A stretch of DNA of 64,000 bases, taken from positions 1-64,000 of the forward strand of contig JAKZRG010000029.1 in assembly GCA_047518265.1 (NCBI GenBank), given 5' to 3'. Below, piece after piece: positions 1-7,684 of this stretch (the first letter of the stretch is position 1; the number at the start of each line of letters is the position of its first letter). The DNA comes from Oceanospirillum sp047518265 (GTDB lineage Bacteria; Pseudomonadota; Gammaproteobacteria; Pseudomonadales; Halomonadaceae). A program made the translations under genes and the position numbers. Under the pieces are notes generated by a model. It searched no databases. It had not been told where the DNA came from and saw nothing but the letters and a program-made list of their open reading frames with translations.

Positions 1-1
1 A

Positions 2-559
2 ACCTCAAATCCAGAAACGTGGGATTCGATTTATCTTGTTTCAGAAGATACTATTTATTTTGTATCAGAAGAGGGGGAAGACTTTATCTATGCTGGTAGC
101 GCCGTGGATACGGCTTATTCATTATTTCAGAATGATCTGGAATCTTTCTCATCTGCAGATAATCATCATGACTTTATTGAGTCGGTTTATCAAAACCTAT
201 TTAACCGGGCACCGGATGCAGAAGGCTGGTCATTCTGGGAGGAACAGCTTGATCAAGGGCTAACGGAGGGTGCCTTCCTTATATCATTCCTGAGCGGTGC
301 TTATGCCGCAACCAGTGGTGATGAGGACCGAGACCTATTGGATAATATGTATGAAGTGGCAACGTATTACTCCGAACAAGTTATGGAAAATCCGACAGAA
401 GGTATGGATAGTGCGATCAATACCTTACTGGAGTCTCTTCCTTCTGCTGATGGCGCAGTTGAATCAGCGATGAATGTGATTGATTACGCCTTTAATAACG
501 ATGTGACCCTAAGCGGCATTATGGAGGATCAAGCATTATTTGAGCAATTGTGGTCATAG
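2..559 (+). CDS. DUF4214 domain-containing protein, C-terminal part (5' end outside window)
   Basis: The reading frame is open from base 2, with no stop before the window edge, so this is the C-terminal ~185 residues of a longer protein; the GTG at 104 lies inside it and is not needed as a start. From about base 166 the sequence matches the DUF4214 pattern: FIESVYQNLFNRAPDAEGW followed by a Trp-rich segment and a helix ending near FLSGAY. DUF4214 repeats are found in large secreted, often calcium-binding or surface proteins. The rest is helical and acidic (many D and E) with no Lys-rich patches, as expected for an exported protein. A hairpin terminator follows the stop codon. Function is unknown and the missing N-terminus probably holds the informative domains. 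Confidence 0.8.
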   Translation, partial: TSNPETWDSIYLVSEDTIYFVSEEGEDFIYAGSAVDTAYSLFQNDLESFSSADNHHDFIESVYQNLFNRAPDAEGWSFWEEQLDQGLTEGAFLISFLSGAYAATSGDEDRDLLDNMYEVATYYSEQVMENPTEGMDSAINTLLESLPSADGAVESAMNVIDYAFNNDVTLSGIMEDQALFEQLWS

Positions 560-582
560 TTAATCATTCCATGTACTCTGCC

Positions 583-617
583 CCTGCTACTGATAACACC
601 TTCAGTAGCAGGTTTTT
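583..617 (+). terminator. Rho-independent terminator
   Basis: An 11-bp stem (CCTGCTACTGA at 583-593 pairing with 602-612) is followed directly by TTTTT. It ends transcription of the DUF4214 gene. Confidence 0.85.
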
Positions 618-702
618 AGACTTCCCCCTTTTCTAACTCGCCCTAAGTTCTTATTCAATGCGACTGTTCAGTGACAGCTAAAATAACTCAGCGTATGATT
701 TG

Positions 703-803
703 TAATCATTTCCGATAAGTTATCAATGATAACAATCTCTGAGTACATCTAAATTTATCCAAGTTCCCCATTTTTATCTGTAAGGAGTTGTCGGGATTGG
801 TAT
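703..803 (-). repeat. Terminal-inverted-repeat element, copy C (101 bp)
   Basis: Read on the minus strand this matches the element at 10398-10501 along its whole length, including the inner block around GATAACAA and TACATCTA. The right end reads TCGGGATTGGTAT; the left end is a degraded copy of the same terminal repeat (CATTTCCGATAAG). It sits in the leader between the DUF4214 terminator and the DUF2252 gene, 67 bp before that gene's start. It is short and codes for nothing, as expected of a MITE-like or REP-like element. Confidence 0.7.
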
Positions 804-869
804 CAATAAAGTTAATCATGCTGTGGAATAAACCTTAATATCAGCTGCTTACACAAGGAGAGGGCCGCA

Positions 870-2198
870 ATGAAAAGAACAGCAATAAATAGAACTCAAC
901 TAATCCGAAACGAATTACTGCGAGTTGATGGTCAAGTACCAGAAGCTCATCTCCCAAAACATCGTAAGATGGCCAGCAACCCCTTTGTCTTTTTACGCGG
1001 TTCAGCCCAGTTATTTTATGCTGATTTAGCCTCTGGTTACCTGTCTCTACCTAAAGCGTTACAGAAGTTACCTTTAACAACAGTTATGGGTGATTGCCAT
1101 ACTTCAAACTTCGGTTTTTTAAGTGAAGAAGGCTCCCATGGTGATAGCATTATTTTTTCACCCAATGATTTTGATGATGCCTGTATTGGTCATGCCAGTT
1201 GGGATTTAGCCCGTTTTTGTACCAGCTTAGCGCTGTGTGTTGATTATGCCCAAGGTTTATCTGAAGGATGCTACTTATCAGAAACGGATATCCAAAACAA
1301 ACCGGTTATCCATTCAGAAGATCTGAAGCCTGCTTTGCAGCAATTTTTACAAAGCTATCTAGAAATGTGTCAAAACGGTATTGATCAACCAAACAATCGC
1401 AGACAAATTCTGACAGGATTTAAAAAATCCCATATTCTGCATAAGCGTTACCAGAAAGCATTAAATCGCGCTTATGGCGGTAGTGAGTTCACATTAAAAA
1501 GCTCCCTTGCCAAAGAAGTCGATATAGAAAAGAACCCATTGAAGTTCCACTCTCGACCCGAGAGATTTCGCAGACTAAATAAGGTGGAGTATAAATCTAT
1601 AGCTCAAAATTTTGAGCCCTATGTTGATGATCATATTCTAGATATTGTCGAACGTTTAAATGCCGGTACTGGCTCAGTCAATATGGGACGTTACTACCTA
1701 TTGGTTGGTCCAAAAAAATATCGAGGAAAACAGGACTTAGGACTATGCCATGTTGTTGAAGTCAAACAACAGCGTCACGCAGCTCCTTTATATCATTATC
1801 CTAAGATTAGCCCGATCAACCGACTAAATCCTGCTCATTTAACCGTTAATTGCCAACAAAAAATGCAACGCAGACCGGATTTAGTATTAGATGAAGCGGA
1901 GTGGAAAGGAGCCCATTGGCTTGTTCGTTCTCGTCACCATACCCGAGTAGGCATTGATCCAGAACATATCACCTTCGGTAAAAAAGCCCATCAGGGAGGC
2001 TTTATACAATATGCTGCCACTTGTGGAGAGGCGTTAGCGCTAGCTCATTGCCGGGGAGATCGACGCTCTGTGCAATTTGAAACAATAGTTGCTAAAGTAT
2101 TGCCCGGTGCCATGGATGAGTTAATTGAAAGCACTCTGGCCTACGCAGAAACGGTTAAAACTGACTGTGCTATTTTGAATCAGTTATTAGACTATTGA
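870..2198 (+). CDS. DUF2252 family protein
   Basis: The 442-residue protein matches DUF2252, an uncharacterised family with a kinase-like fold (aminoglycoside phosphotransferase-type motifs). The family signatures are visible: NPFVFLRG near residue 36, VMGDCHTSNFG near 75 (like the HGDLHxxN catalytic loop of APH kinases) and PNDFDDA near 96 followed by WDLARF (like a metal-binding DFD). A shine-Dalgarno AAGGAGAG lies just before the ATG at 870, so the start is secure. It stands alone, with repeat copy C upstream and a convergent argO downstream. A phosphotransferase role is inferred from the motifs; the substrate is not known. Confidence 0.85.
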   Translation: MKRTAINRTQLIRNELLRVDGQVPEAHLPKHRKMASNPFVFLRGSAQLFYADLASGYLSLPKALQKLPLTTVMGDCHTSNFGFLSEEGSHGDSIIFSPNDFDDACIGHASWDLARFCTSLALCVDYAQGLSEGCYLSETDIQNKPVIHSEDLKPALQQFLQSYLEMCQNGIDQPNNRRQILTGFKKSHILHKRYQKALNRAYGGSEFTLKSSLAKEVDIEKNPLKFHSRPERFRRLNKVEYKSIAQNFEPYVDDHILDIVERLNAGTGSVNMGRYYLLVGPKKYRGKQDLGLCHVVEVKQQRHAAPLYHYPKISPINRLNPAHLTVNCQQKMQRRPDLVLDEAEWKGAHWLVRSRHHTRVGIDPEHITFGKKAHQGGFIQYAATCGEALALAHCRGDRRSVQFETIVAKVLPGAMDELIESTLAYAETVKTDCAILNQLLDY

Positions 2199-2263
2199 AG
2201 CTATAAGCCCTCTATATCAGAAATTTATTTTCAACGCTTCCTTCACAATACTCTACATAATGA

Positions 2264-2297
2264 GACTACCTTCCAGTTCTTTCCCTGAAAGGTAGTC
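2264..2297. terminator. Hairpin between convergent genes
   Basis: GACTACCTT at 2264-2272 pairs with 2289-2297. There is no long U-tract, so terminator strength is uncertain. It lies between the DUF2252 gene and argO, which converge. Confidence 0.45.
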
Positions 2298-2323
2298 GTT
2301 AAATTTCTCATTCAAACTAAACA

Positions 2324-2965
2324 CTAAGCCAGTATCAAACTTAACCCAATCCCCCACATCACAAGACAAACACTCCCGTCTAGCACCCGCCACGCCATTG
2401 GGTTACGAAATAAAGGAGCTAACCAACGAGCACCTAAGCTAATGCTAAAAAACCAGATAAAAGAAAAACTGATAGCACCCACGGTAAACCAAACTCTGTC
2501 ATCAGCAGCATATTGCCCACCAATACTGCCAATTAACACTACAGTATCCAAGTACACATGTGGATTTAATAAAGTAATGGCTAATGTGGTTAAAATAGCA
2601 CTGCGTAAACTACCAAGCTCCTGACTAGAGCTTTGCAGGCTATTGTTTTTTAACGCCGACATCAACGATTTAAAACCATACCAAGCAAGAAATAACGCGC
2701 CTCCCCAACGGGCTAGCATAAGCCAATTCTCTGACTCACTGACTAAGGCACCAACACCAGCAACACCTACTGTTATCAGGAGCGCATCGAACAAGCCGCA
2801 AATACCTGCAATAGGCCAATGATATTGCCTTTTCAAACCCTGTGATAAAACAAACGCATTTTGCGCCCCAATAGCCATAATCAAACCTGCACTAGTACCT
2901 AAGCCTTTTAATAAGGCTAAAAAAGGCCCGCTGGCGATATAACCTAAACCTGCCTCTACACTCAT
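2324..2965 (-). CDS. argO: LysE/ArgO-family amino acid exporter
   Basis: A 213-residue inner-membrane protein of the LysE/ArgO family, which exports arginine or lysine and toxic analogues such as canavanine. The family signature GAQNAFVLSQG is present near residue 33, and about six hydrophobic segments cover the protein, the usual topology for LysE proteins. The length equals that of E. coli ArgO (about 210). It is divergent from an ArgP-like LysR regulator whose start is only 103 bp away, which is the classical argO-argP arrangement and supports the assignment. The first ~17 residues are less hydrophobic than usual, so the true start could be slightly downstream. Lysine rather than arginine may be the main substrate. 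Confidence 0.85.
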   Translation of the reverse strand: MSVEAGLGYIASGPFLALLKGLGTSAGLIMAIGAQNAFVLSQGLKRQYHWPIAGICGLFDALLITVGVAGVGALVSESENWLMLARWGGALFLAWYGFKSLMSALKNNSLQSSSQELGSLRSAILTTLAITLLNPHVYLDTVVLIGSIGGQYAADDRVWFTVGAISFSFIWFFSISLGARWLAPLFRNPMAWRVLDGSVCLVMWGIGLSLILA

Positions 2966-3024
2966 GTTCGTCTCACATGTTTTCTATTCAATTTGTTGAC
3001 CTTATCCTGCCCCAACAGATAAAG

Positions 3025-3037
3025 TTAGTAAAACTAA
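3025..3037. promoter_or_regulatory. Candidate ArgP/LysR operator dyad
   Basis: TTAGTAAAACTAA is a short inverted repeat (TTAGT, 3-nt spacer, ACTAA) in the argO-argP intergenic region. Its position between divergent genes fits a LysR-type site, but the dyad is short and AT-rich. Confidence 0.35.
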
Positions 3038-3068
3038 TGTTTTTTATCTTTGATTAGAGATATTAATA

Positions 3069-3992
3069 ATGCTAGATTTTCGCCAATTGGCTGCGCTGGC
3101 AGCTATCGTAGAAGAACAAAGTTTTGATAAGGCGGCACAAAAGCTACATGTAACCCAATCTGCAGTTTCTCAGCGTTTAAAGCAGTTAGAAGACAAATTG
3201 GGACAAACTCTGATTATTCGTAGCAACCCTATTCGGGCCACTCAAGCCGGACAACAGGTGATGAAACACTATCATCAGCTGTCCATGTTGGAAAATGAGT
3301 TATTACAGGAGCTATCTCCTGCAAAGGAAGGGGGCTTTACCCGTGTCAGCATAGGCGTCAATGCCGACAGTTTACAAACTTGGTTTTTAGACGCAATGGC
3401 ACCGCTTTTAGACAAACATAAGCTGCTGTTAGATTTAAAACTGGATGATCAGGAACAAACTCAAAACCTCCTACGCAGTGGTGACGTGATCGGCTGCATC
3501 ACCTCTTCTCCCAAAGCGATGCAGGGCTGTAGCTGCATCCCTTTAGGTGTAATGCCTTACCGTTGCTTAGCAAGTCCTAATTATGTAGCCCGTTATTTTC
3601 CTAACGGTGTTAATGCTGAAGGCTTTCAAAATGCTCCCGTTGCAGAGTTCAATAATAAGGATGAATTACAAAATCGTTATTTAAGAACCTTTTTCAATAT
3701 TCAGCCTGGAAACTATCCCCGTCATCGGATCCCTTCCTCTGACCCTTATTTTCAATTAATTATTCGAGGCTTTGCCTGTGGCATGATTCCCGATCAACAA
3801 AGCAATGACTTGATGATCGACAAAAAAGTAGTCGATATTGCACCGGGAAATTATCTAGCAATTCCTCTGTATTGGCATGTGTGGAATCTTAATTCATCCC
3901 ATATTCAACAGCTCACAAACACTTTGATTAAAACGGCTAGCAAACAACTCGATGCATTTGATCAACATCTCCTACTGACACACCCAGAATGA
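3069..3992 (+). CDS. argP: LysR-family regulator ArgP (IciA)
   Basis: A 307-residue LysR-type regulator. The N-terminal winged helix (residues 1-60) reads MLDFRQLAALAAIVEEQSF and then HVTQSAVSQRLKQLE, which is very close to E. coli ArgP. The rest is the effector-binding domain. ArgP senses lysine and arginine and activates argO, divergently placed here. The length matches the family (about 300). No partner gene follows in the same direction: the next 540 bp are non-coding. Assignment rests on sequence similarity and the conserved argO neighbour. Confidence 0.85.
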   Translation: MLDFRQLAALAAIVEEQSFDKAAQKLHVTQSAVSQRLKQLEDKLGQTLIIRSNPIRATQAGQQVMKHYHQLSMLENELLQELSPAKEGGFTRVSIGVNADSLQTWFLDAMAPLLDKHKLLLDLKLDDQEQTQNLLRSGDVIGCITSSPKAMQGCSCIPLGVMPYRCLASPNYVARYFPNGVNAEGFQNAPVAEFNNKDELQNRYLRTFFNIQPGNYPRHRIPSSDPYFQLIIRGFACGMIPDQQSNDLMIDKKVVDIAPGNYLAIPLYWHVWNLNSSHIQQLTNTLIKTASKQLDAFDQHLLLTHPE

Positions 3993-4536
3993 AGTCCAAA
4001 GCGGCAATATTACTCCCCTAAAGCGGCAAACAGGCCCCTCCCTCCTACAGCATGAAGCCATCGACGGCAAGATCTTGCCGTATCTTCCTAAAAGTAAAGT
4101 ACCGGTTATCAATATCAGCTTTTATGTAGCAAAAGTTTGTTAGAAATCGCTTTTTTGTCGCTTTCTGTAACTGAATAACTAAAGCTTTATTAAACAAGGG
4201 CGATATATAACAAGACTCTCTAGATTTTAATCATGGGATTAATAGATGAAGTAGAAGCAGTAATAATGAGAAGTTTACAAATATGAAAAGGACGCAGGAA
4301 GGGTAAGCCTATCCTATGTTCTTATCTGCATTTTAAATATTGTATTGACCAAAATTAAGGGAGTTAGCTCATTCAGTGACAACATATTGTTAAAAGAGCT
4401 AACAAAAAAGACGAATAGATATATCTGCACTTGCAGCTAAAAGTCTAGGTCTAAAATAAACGCCATATTCAGATTGTAACAAAGCAGTTACGACGAATTC
4501 TCACGCTCAAAAAATAGATATTTAGGAGGTAAAACT
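3993..4536. other. Non-coding stretch upstream of flagellin gene with two hairpins
   Basis: No convincing gene was found in these 544 bp. It holds a perfect 18-bp palindrome at 4064-4081 (ACGGCAAGATCTTGCCGT) and a hairpin at 4363-4403 whose 8-bp outer arms are GTTAGCTC and GAGCTAAC. Both could be part of the flagellin leader or the argP 3' region. A clear sigma-28 promoter was not seen. Confidence 0.5.
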
Positions 4537-5706
4537 ATGTCGATATTGGTCAATACCAATGTCGGAATGTTGCGAGGGAGCCAAAATATCCAGCAACTCT
4601 CCGAACAAATTAATAATTCAGTACAGAAGCTATCGACAGGAAGCAGATTAACTAGCTCTCGCGATGATGCTGCTTCTGTAAAACTGGTATCTCAATTTGA
4701 AACCCAATTGACCGGTTTAAATCAAGGCACTCGTAATGCCAATGATGGCATATCAATGGCCCAAATAGCTGAAGGGGCATTATCAGAGATATCAACTAAT
4801 CTGCAAAGGTCACGCCAACTGGTTATCACCGGAGGTAATAGAACACTTTCCAGTGAAGGACGAAGCGCTTTAGGGGAAGAGTTTAAGGAGCTCCTCGACA
4901 CTAATAATATTATTGCAAACAATACTTTTTATGGCTCTATTGGGCTATTAAATTACGAGCCTGGAGAGGCTGGATTTCAAATTCAGGCCCGCCCTGAACC
5001 AAATGCACCGCAAACAGTTACGACCGGTAATGCAGTACTAACATCCTTATTCGGTAAATTCTTAAATAACGAAGGTATTACGGGCCAGACACTATCAGCA
5101 TTGAGTAACAACTTAGGTAATACAGGAGAGTTAGGAAAACTCGTCGCAGCCTATATGCTTGCAACCAATGAATCCGATGCGGCCACTGCTGCTGATGCAT
5201 TATTTACAGGGACAAGAACAGGTAATATCAGCGAGTTAGTAAACAATAGCAGTGTTGAACTTGATATTACTGAGCTAAATAAAGTGTTAATCAACGGTAC
5301 CAGTGCTCAAACAGGGCAGTCGGCTATAATTACAGGGATAGCCGCTACATTCACCGCTTTTGCCGATACTGATGTAAATTCAGGTACAGGATTTTCTGAC
5401 GCACAGCTCAATCAAATTCATGCTTTTTCTACAGATACCTTGCTTGATGTTATGGCAGGCTTGTCAGAGTCAGTTAGCCGGCAAAGAGCAAAACTAGGCT
5501 CTGATCAAAATGGATTAATGTCCATTGTTAGAGCAAACTCATCTGAGATCATCAATGTTAAAGATGCAAGATCACGTATTGCTGACACTGATTTTGCATC
5601 AGAAAGCGCCAAACTAACCAGAAACAAAATTCTACTCCATGCTGCAAATACGATTATGGCACAAGCCAACCAAAAACCTCAGATAGCTCTATCATTATTA
5701 CGCTAA
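4537..5706 (+). CDS. Flagellin (divergent, solitary)
   Basis: A 389-residue protein with the flagellin D0/D1 halves at both ends. The N-terminus shows VNTNV near residue 6, a KLSTGSRLTSSRDDAA block and GTRNANDGISMAQIAEGAL; the C-terminus has ARSRIADTDFASESA, then NTIMAQANQ and ends ALSLLR. The centre (about 135-300) is Thr/Ser/Ala-rich and unlike common D2/D3 domains, so it would be the exposed variable part. An excellent Shine-Dalgarno, TTAGGAGGT, precedes the ATG. No other flagellar gene is nearby, whereas flagellins usually sit by flaG, fliD or fliS. The protein is more divergent from the consensus than a main filament subunit (for instance GMLRGSQNIQQL early on), so it may be an accessory flagellin. 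Secreted by the flagellar type III system, if functional. Confidence 0.85.
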   Translation: MSILVNTNVGMLRGSQNIQQLSEQINNSVQKLSTGSRLTSSRDDAASVKLVSQFETQLTGLNQGTRNANDGISMAQIAEGALSEISTNLQRSRQLVITGGNRTLSSEGRSALGEEFKELLDTNNIIANNTFYGSIGLLNYEPGEAGFQIQARPEPNAPQTVTTGNAVLTSLFGKFLNNEGITGQTLSALSNNLGNTGELGKLVAAYMLATNESDAATAADALFTGTRTGNISELVNNSSVELDITELNKVLINGTSAQTGQSAIITGIAATFTAFADTDVNSGTGFSDAQLNQIHAFSTDTLLDVMAGLSESVSRQRAKLGSDQNGLMSIVRANSSEIINVKDARSRIADTDFASESAKLTRNKILLHAANTIMAQANQKPQIALSLLR

Positions 5707-5730
5707 GAATAAACCGACAATCATCCCGAT

Positions 5731-5763
5731 GGAACTACCTATAGCAAAACTATAGGTAGTTCC
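5731..5763. terminator. Perfect hairpin between convergent genes
   Basis: A perfect 14-bp stem (GGAACTACCTATAG with its complement at 5750-5763) encloses the 5-nt loop CAAAA. It lies 25 bp after the flagellin stop and 16 bp past the end of the DUF924 gene, so it can serve both directions. It lacks a U-tract. Confidence 0.65.
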
Positions 5764-5778
5764 AAGCATTGTAATGGA

Positions 5779-6318
5779 CTAAAAGCCAGACCCAGGCTGC
5801 TTTAAAAACTCTATCTCTTCTGCTGTTGACTCTCGCCCTAAAATCTTATTTCTATGAGGATAACGGCCAAAACGATCAATAATAGCTTTATGCTGTAGCT
5901 CAAAGTTCAGATTATTTTCATTACCCAAAGCTGTAAAGAGCTCAACAGCATACTCATGCATTGCTGGTTCTTCGCTGTGCATCAACGGCATATACATAAA
6001 AGAACGTTCAACAGATGTTAATGATTGATCATCTTTAGCATCAATGGCGCTTAATGCTAGTTGTACCGCTATAGAATCAGAGGAAAAAGCATCAGGAGTA
6101 TCCCGATAAATATTGCGAGAAAACTGATCCAGTACAATAATTTCTGCTAAACGCCCTCTGGGCTGTCCGTGCCAGTCAGGCATTCCCTTATCACGGGCTG
6201 CGATCAGATAAGGCCCAAAGCGATTCTTAATTTCCATATCAAGAGATGCATCCTTAATCCACCACTGTTCTGGCTTCAGCTCAATAAACCAAAACTCAAT
6301 TATCGGTTGCCATAACAT
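5779..6318 (-). CDS. DUF924 family protein
   Basis: About 179 residues matching DUF924, a conserved helical (TPR-like) family without known function. The signatures are IIEFWFIEL near the start, RGRLAEIIVLDQFSRNIYR in the middle and the FMYMPLMHSE block followed by FGRYPHRN near the end, all typical of the family. The ATG at 6318 is chosen because GGAG lies six bases upstream; an ATG 12 bp further up lacks this. The gene faces the flagellin gene and looks to be its own unit, with the start region facing the structured element before nth. Confidence 0.88.
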   Translation of the reverse strand: MLWQPIIEFWFIELKPEQWWIKDASLDMEIKNRFGPYLIAARDKGMPDWHGQPRGRLAEIIVLDQFSRNIYRDTPDAFSSDSIAVQLALSAIDAKDDQSLTSVERSFMYMPLMHSEEPAMHEYAVELFTALGNENNLNFELQHKAIIDRFGRYPHRNKILGRESTAEEIEFLKQPGSGF

Positions 6319-6384
6319 ACACTTCTCCATGCCTATTACTACTAAACTAAAGCAGAGCCACCTTATTTAGCGTAAAAGCTAAAA

Positions 6385-6413
6385 TTGACTTATGCCAGTG
6401 TAGACAGATAAAT
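6385..6413 (+). promoter_or_regulatory. Possible sigma-70 promoter for the nth leader
   Basis: TTGACT at 6385-6390 is followed after 17 bp by ATAAAT. The -35 is good, the -10 weak. It would start transcription near 6420, just before the structured element at 6444. Confidence 0.4.
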
Positions 6414-6443
6414 ATTACAAAAGTGCCGAAATGCTTAAGCTCT

Positions 6444-6630
6444 AGTGACTCTAGGCTTCAAGTAAGGATGGAAGGAATCCGTTGATATTTCCGCTTACTC
6501 CTTGGACTCGGTCTTAAGGACTGGGATAATACGACTAAACTGAACCCATTAGCTTAGTAGTCAATCCATCTTATCAAGACTTAGGTATCCGATCTCTAGG
6601 TTGATAGGGTTTTGAAGCCTAGCAGTCACT
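6444..6630 (+). ncRNA. Candidate structured RNA leader (or MITE-like element) before nth
   Basis: An 18-bp helix closes the element: AGTGACTCTAGGCTTCAA at 6444-6461 pairs with 6612-6630, with one bulged base. Inside I can pair four further hairpins: 6461-6466 with 6494-6499 (plus GGAA 6470-6473 with TTCC 6489-6492), CTCGGTC/GACTGGG at 6507-6525, ACTAA/TTAGT at about 6534-6558, and a 10-bp stem 6568-6577 with 6601-6610. The helix ends 14 nt before the nth start, and nth has no visible Shine-Dalgarno. This could be a cis-acting leader, a small RNA or a non-autonomous mobile element. No known RNA family was recognised and the folding was done by eye. Confidence 0.5.
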
Positions 6631-6644
6631 GAATATATAGAATT

Positions 6645-7283
6645 ATGAACACGGAAAAGCGTTATCAAATATTTACCCGTTTACGGGATCAGAACCCAAA
6701 CCCCACGACAGAACTAAACTATAGCTCCCCTTTTGAACTATTGATTGCGGTTATTCTGTCTGCCCAAGCCACCGATGTCGGCGTAAATAAAGCCACAGAT
6801 AAACTCTACCCTATCGCCAATACTCCTCAGAGTATCTTTGACTTAGGCGTTGAAGGGCTAAAAACCTATATCAAAACAATAGGCCTCTTTAACAGCAAAG
6901 CAAACAACGTTATCAAAACCTGTCGAATGTTATTGGACAAACATCAAGGAGAGGTACCGCAAAACCGGAAAGATCTAGAAGCCCTGCCGGGTGTAGGTCG
7001 GAAGACTGCAAATGTGGTATTAAACACCGCCTTTGGTCAGCCTACAATTGCAGTAGATACTCATATATTCCGTGTATCCAATCGCACAGGCATTGCCAAG
7101 GGGAAGGATGTTGATGAGGTAGAGCAGAAACTAATCCGCCACGTACCAAAAGAGTTCAAACTGGATATCCATCATTGGTTGATACTGCATGGGCGCTATA
7201 CCTGTATCGCTCGAAAACCTCGCTGTGGCTCCTGCATTATTGAAGATCTATGCGACTTTAAAGAAAAGACAGAAATCGACTAA
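6645..7283 (+). CDS. nth: Endonuclease III (DNA glycosylase/AP lyase)
   Basis: A 212-residue protein colinear with E. coli Nth. It removes oxidised pyrimidines and cuts abasic sites in base excision repair. The helix-hairpin-helix reads LPGVGRKTANVV, with the catalytic Lys at residue 120, the catalytic Asp at 138 (VDTHIFRVSNRTG), and the C-terminal 4Fe-4S cysteines at 187, 194, 197 and 203 (spacing C-x6-C-x2-C-x5-C). The usual rsxABCDGE genes that precede nth in many gammaproteobacteria are absent; instead a structured element lies directly upstream and no clear ribosome-binding site is seen, although the start is fixed by alignment with the family. A terminator follows. Confidence 0.97.
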   Translation: MNTEKRYQIFTRLRDQNPNPTTELNYSSPFELLIAVILSAQATDVGVNKATDKLYPIANTPQSIFDLGVEGLKTYIKTIGLFNSKANNVIKTCRMLLDKHQGEVPQNRKDLEALPGVGRKTANVVLNTAFGQPTIAVDTHIFRVSNRTGIAKGKDVDEVEQKLIRHVPKEFKLDIHHWLILHGRYTCIARKPRCGSCIIEDLCDFKEKTEID

Positions 7284-7313
7284 CTCTGTTTATCTATTCG
7301 AAACTAATTAAAC

Positions 7314-7359
7314 AGAAGAAGGGAAGTCATCTCCAAGCTTCCTTTCTTCTTTATCTTTT
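7314..7359 (+). terminator. Terminator after nth
   Basis: AGAAGAAGGGAAG at 7314-7326 pairs with 7338-7350 (one G-U pair), followed by a T-rich run. Confidence 0.75.
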
Positions 7360-7461
7360 AGCTAGAGAATATAGCAACAGCTAGTGGAGAAAATCTTGCG
7401 TGTCTGCTTAGTACTGTAACAATCAATTCATTTGAAGCTGACGTCGATTAATCACATAATC

Positions 7462-7471
7462 ATGACGTCAT
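7462..7471. promoter_or_regulatory. Candidate operator of the RHH-CHAD-ParA-NUDIX operon
   Basis: ATGACGTCAT is a perfect 10-bp palindrome 27 bp before the ATG of the ribbon-helix-helix gene; a second GACGTC core lies about 25 bp upstream near 7441. Small RHH proteins usually repress their own operon from such sites. Role inferred from position. Confidence 0.45.
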
Positions 7472-7498
7472 CATTTCATGATTGTAAGGTTCAATCGG

Positions 7499-7678
7499 AT
7501 GAGTAAAGATACTACAGATGAAGAAAAGAAAAAAAACACCTCTCTAAGGCTAAGCAACAAAACGCTTAAAGCCTTGAAAATAAAGGCAATTGAAGATGAT
7601 ACCAGTGTTCAGAAAATCGTTGAGCAGCTGATCGAAGATTACCTGGCAGGGCAAATTAAACTGAAAAAAGGGAAGTAG
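7499..7678 (+). CDS. Small ribbon-helix-helix (Arc/CopG/ParG-like) DNA-binding protein
   Basis: A 59-residue protein with a charged, flexible N-terminus (MSKDTTDEEKKK) followed by an RHH fold: beta strand NTSLRLS (residues 13-19), helix NKTLKALKIKAIEDD, a turn and helix SVQKIVEQLIEDYLAG. The tail is Lys-rich. The ATG at 7499 has AAGG nine bases upstream; a start 21 bp earlier lacks a ribosome-binding site. It is the first gene of a compact operon, six bases before the CHAD gene. The disordered basic tail plus RHH resembles ParG/omega-type partners of small ParA ATPases, though those usually lie after parA. It probably binds the palindrome upstream, acts as the adaptor or stimulator of the ParA, or both. 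Confidence 0.7.
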   Translation: MSKDTTDEEKKKNTSLRLSNKTLKALKIKAIEDDTSVQKIVEQLIEDYLAGQIKLKKGK

Positions 7679-7684
7679 GGCCTC

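Noticed and set aside
104..559. GTG at 104 as the true start of the first gene
   Set aside because: The frame is open to the left edge and the upstream sequence reads as protein, so this is an internal codon of a truncated gene.
4440..4480. Sigma-28 promoter for the flagellin gene
   Set aside because: A GCCATATT that resembles the -10 is present, but no TAAA element lies at the right spacing.
6444..6630. Retron-like RNA: inverted ends around a folded core
   Set aside because: Retron RNAs are followed by a reverse transcriptase; here the next gene is nth and no reverse transcriptase is in the window.
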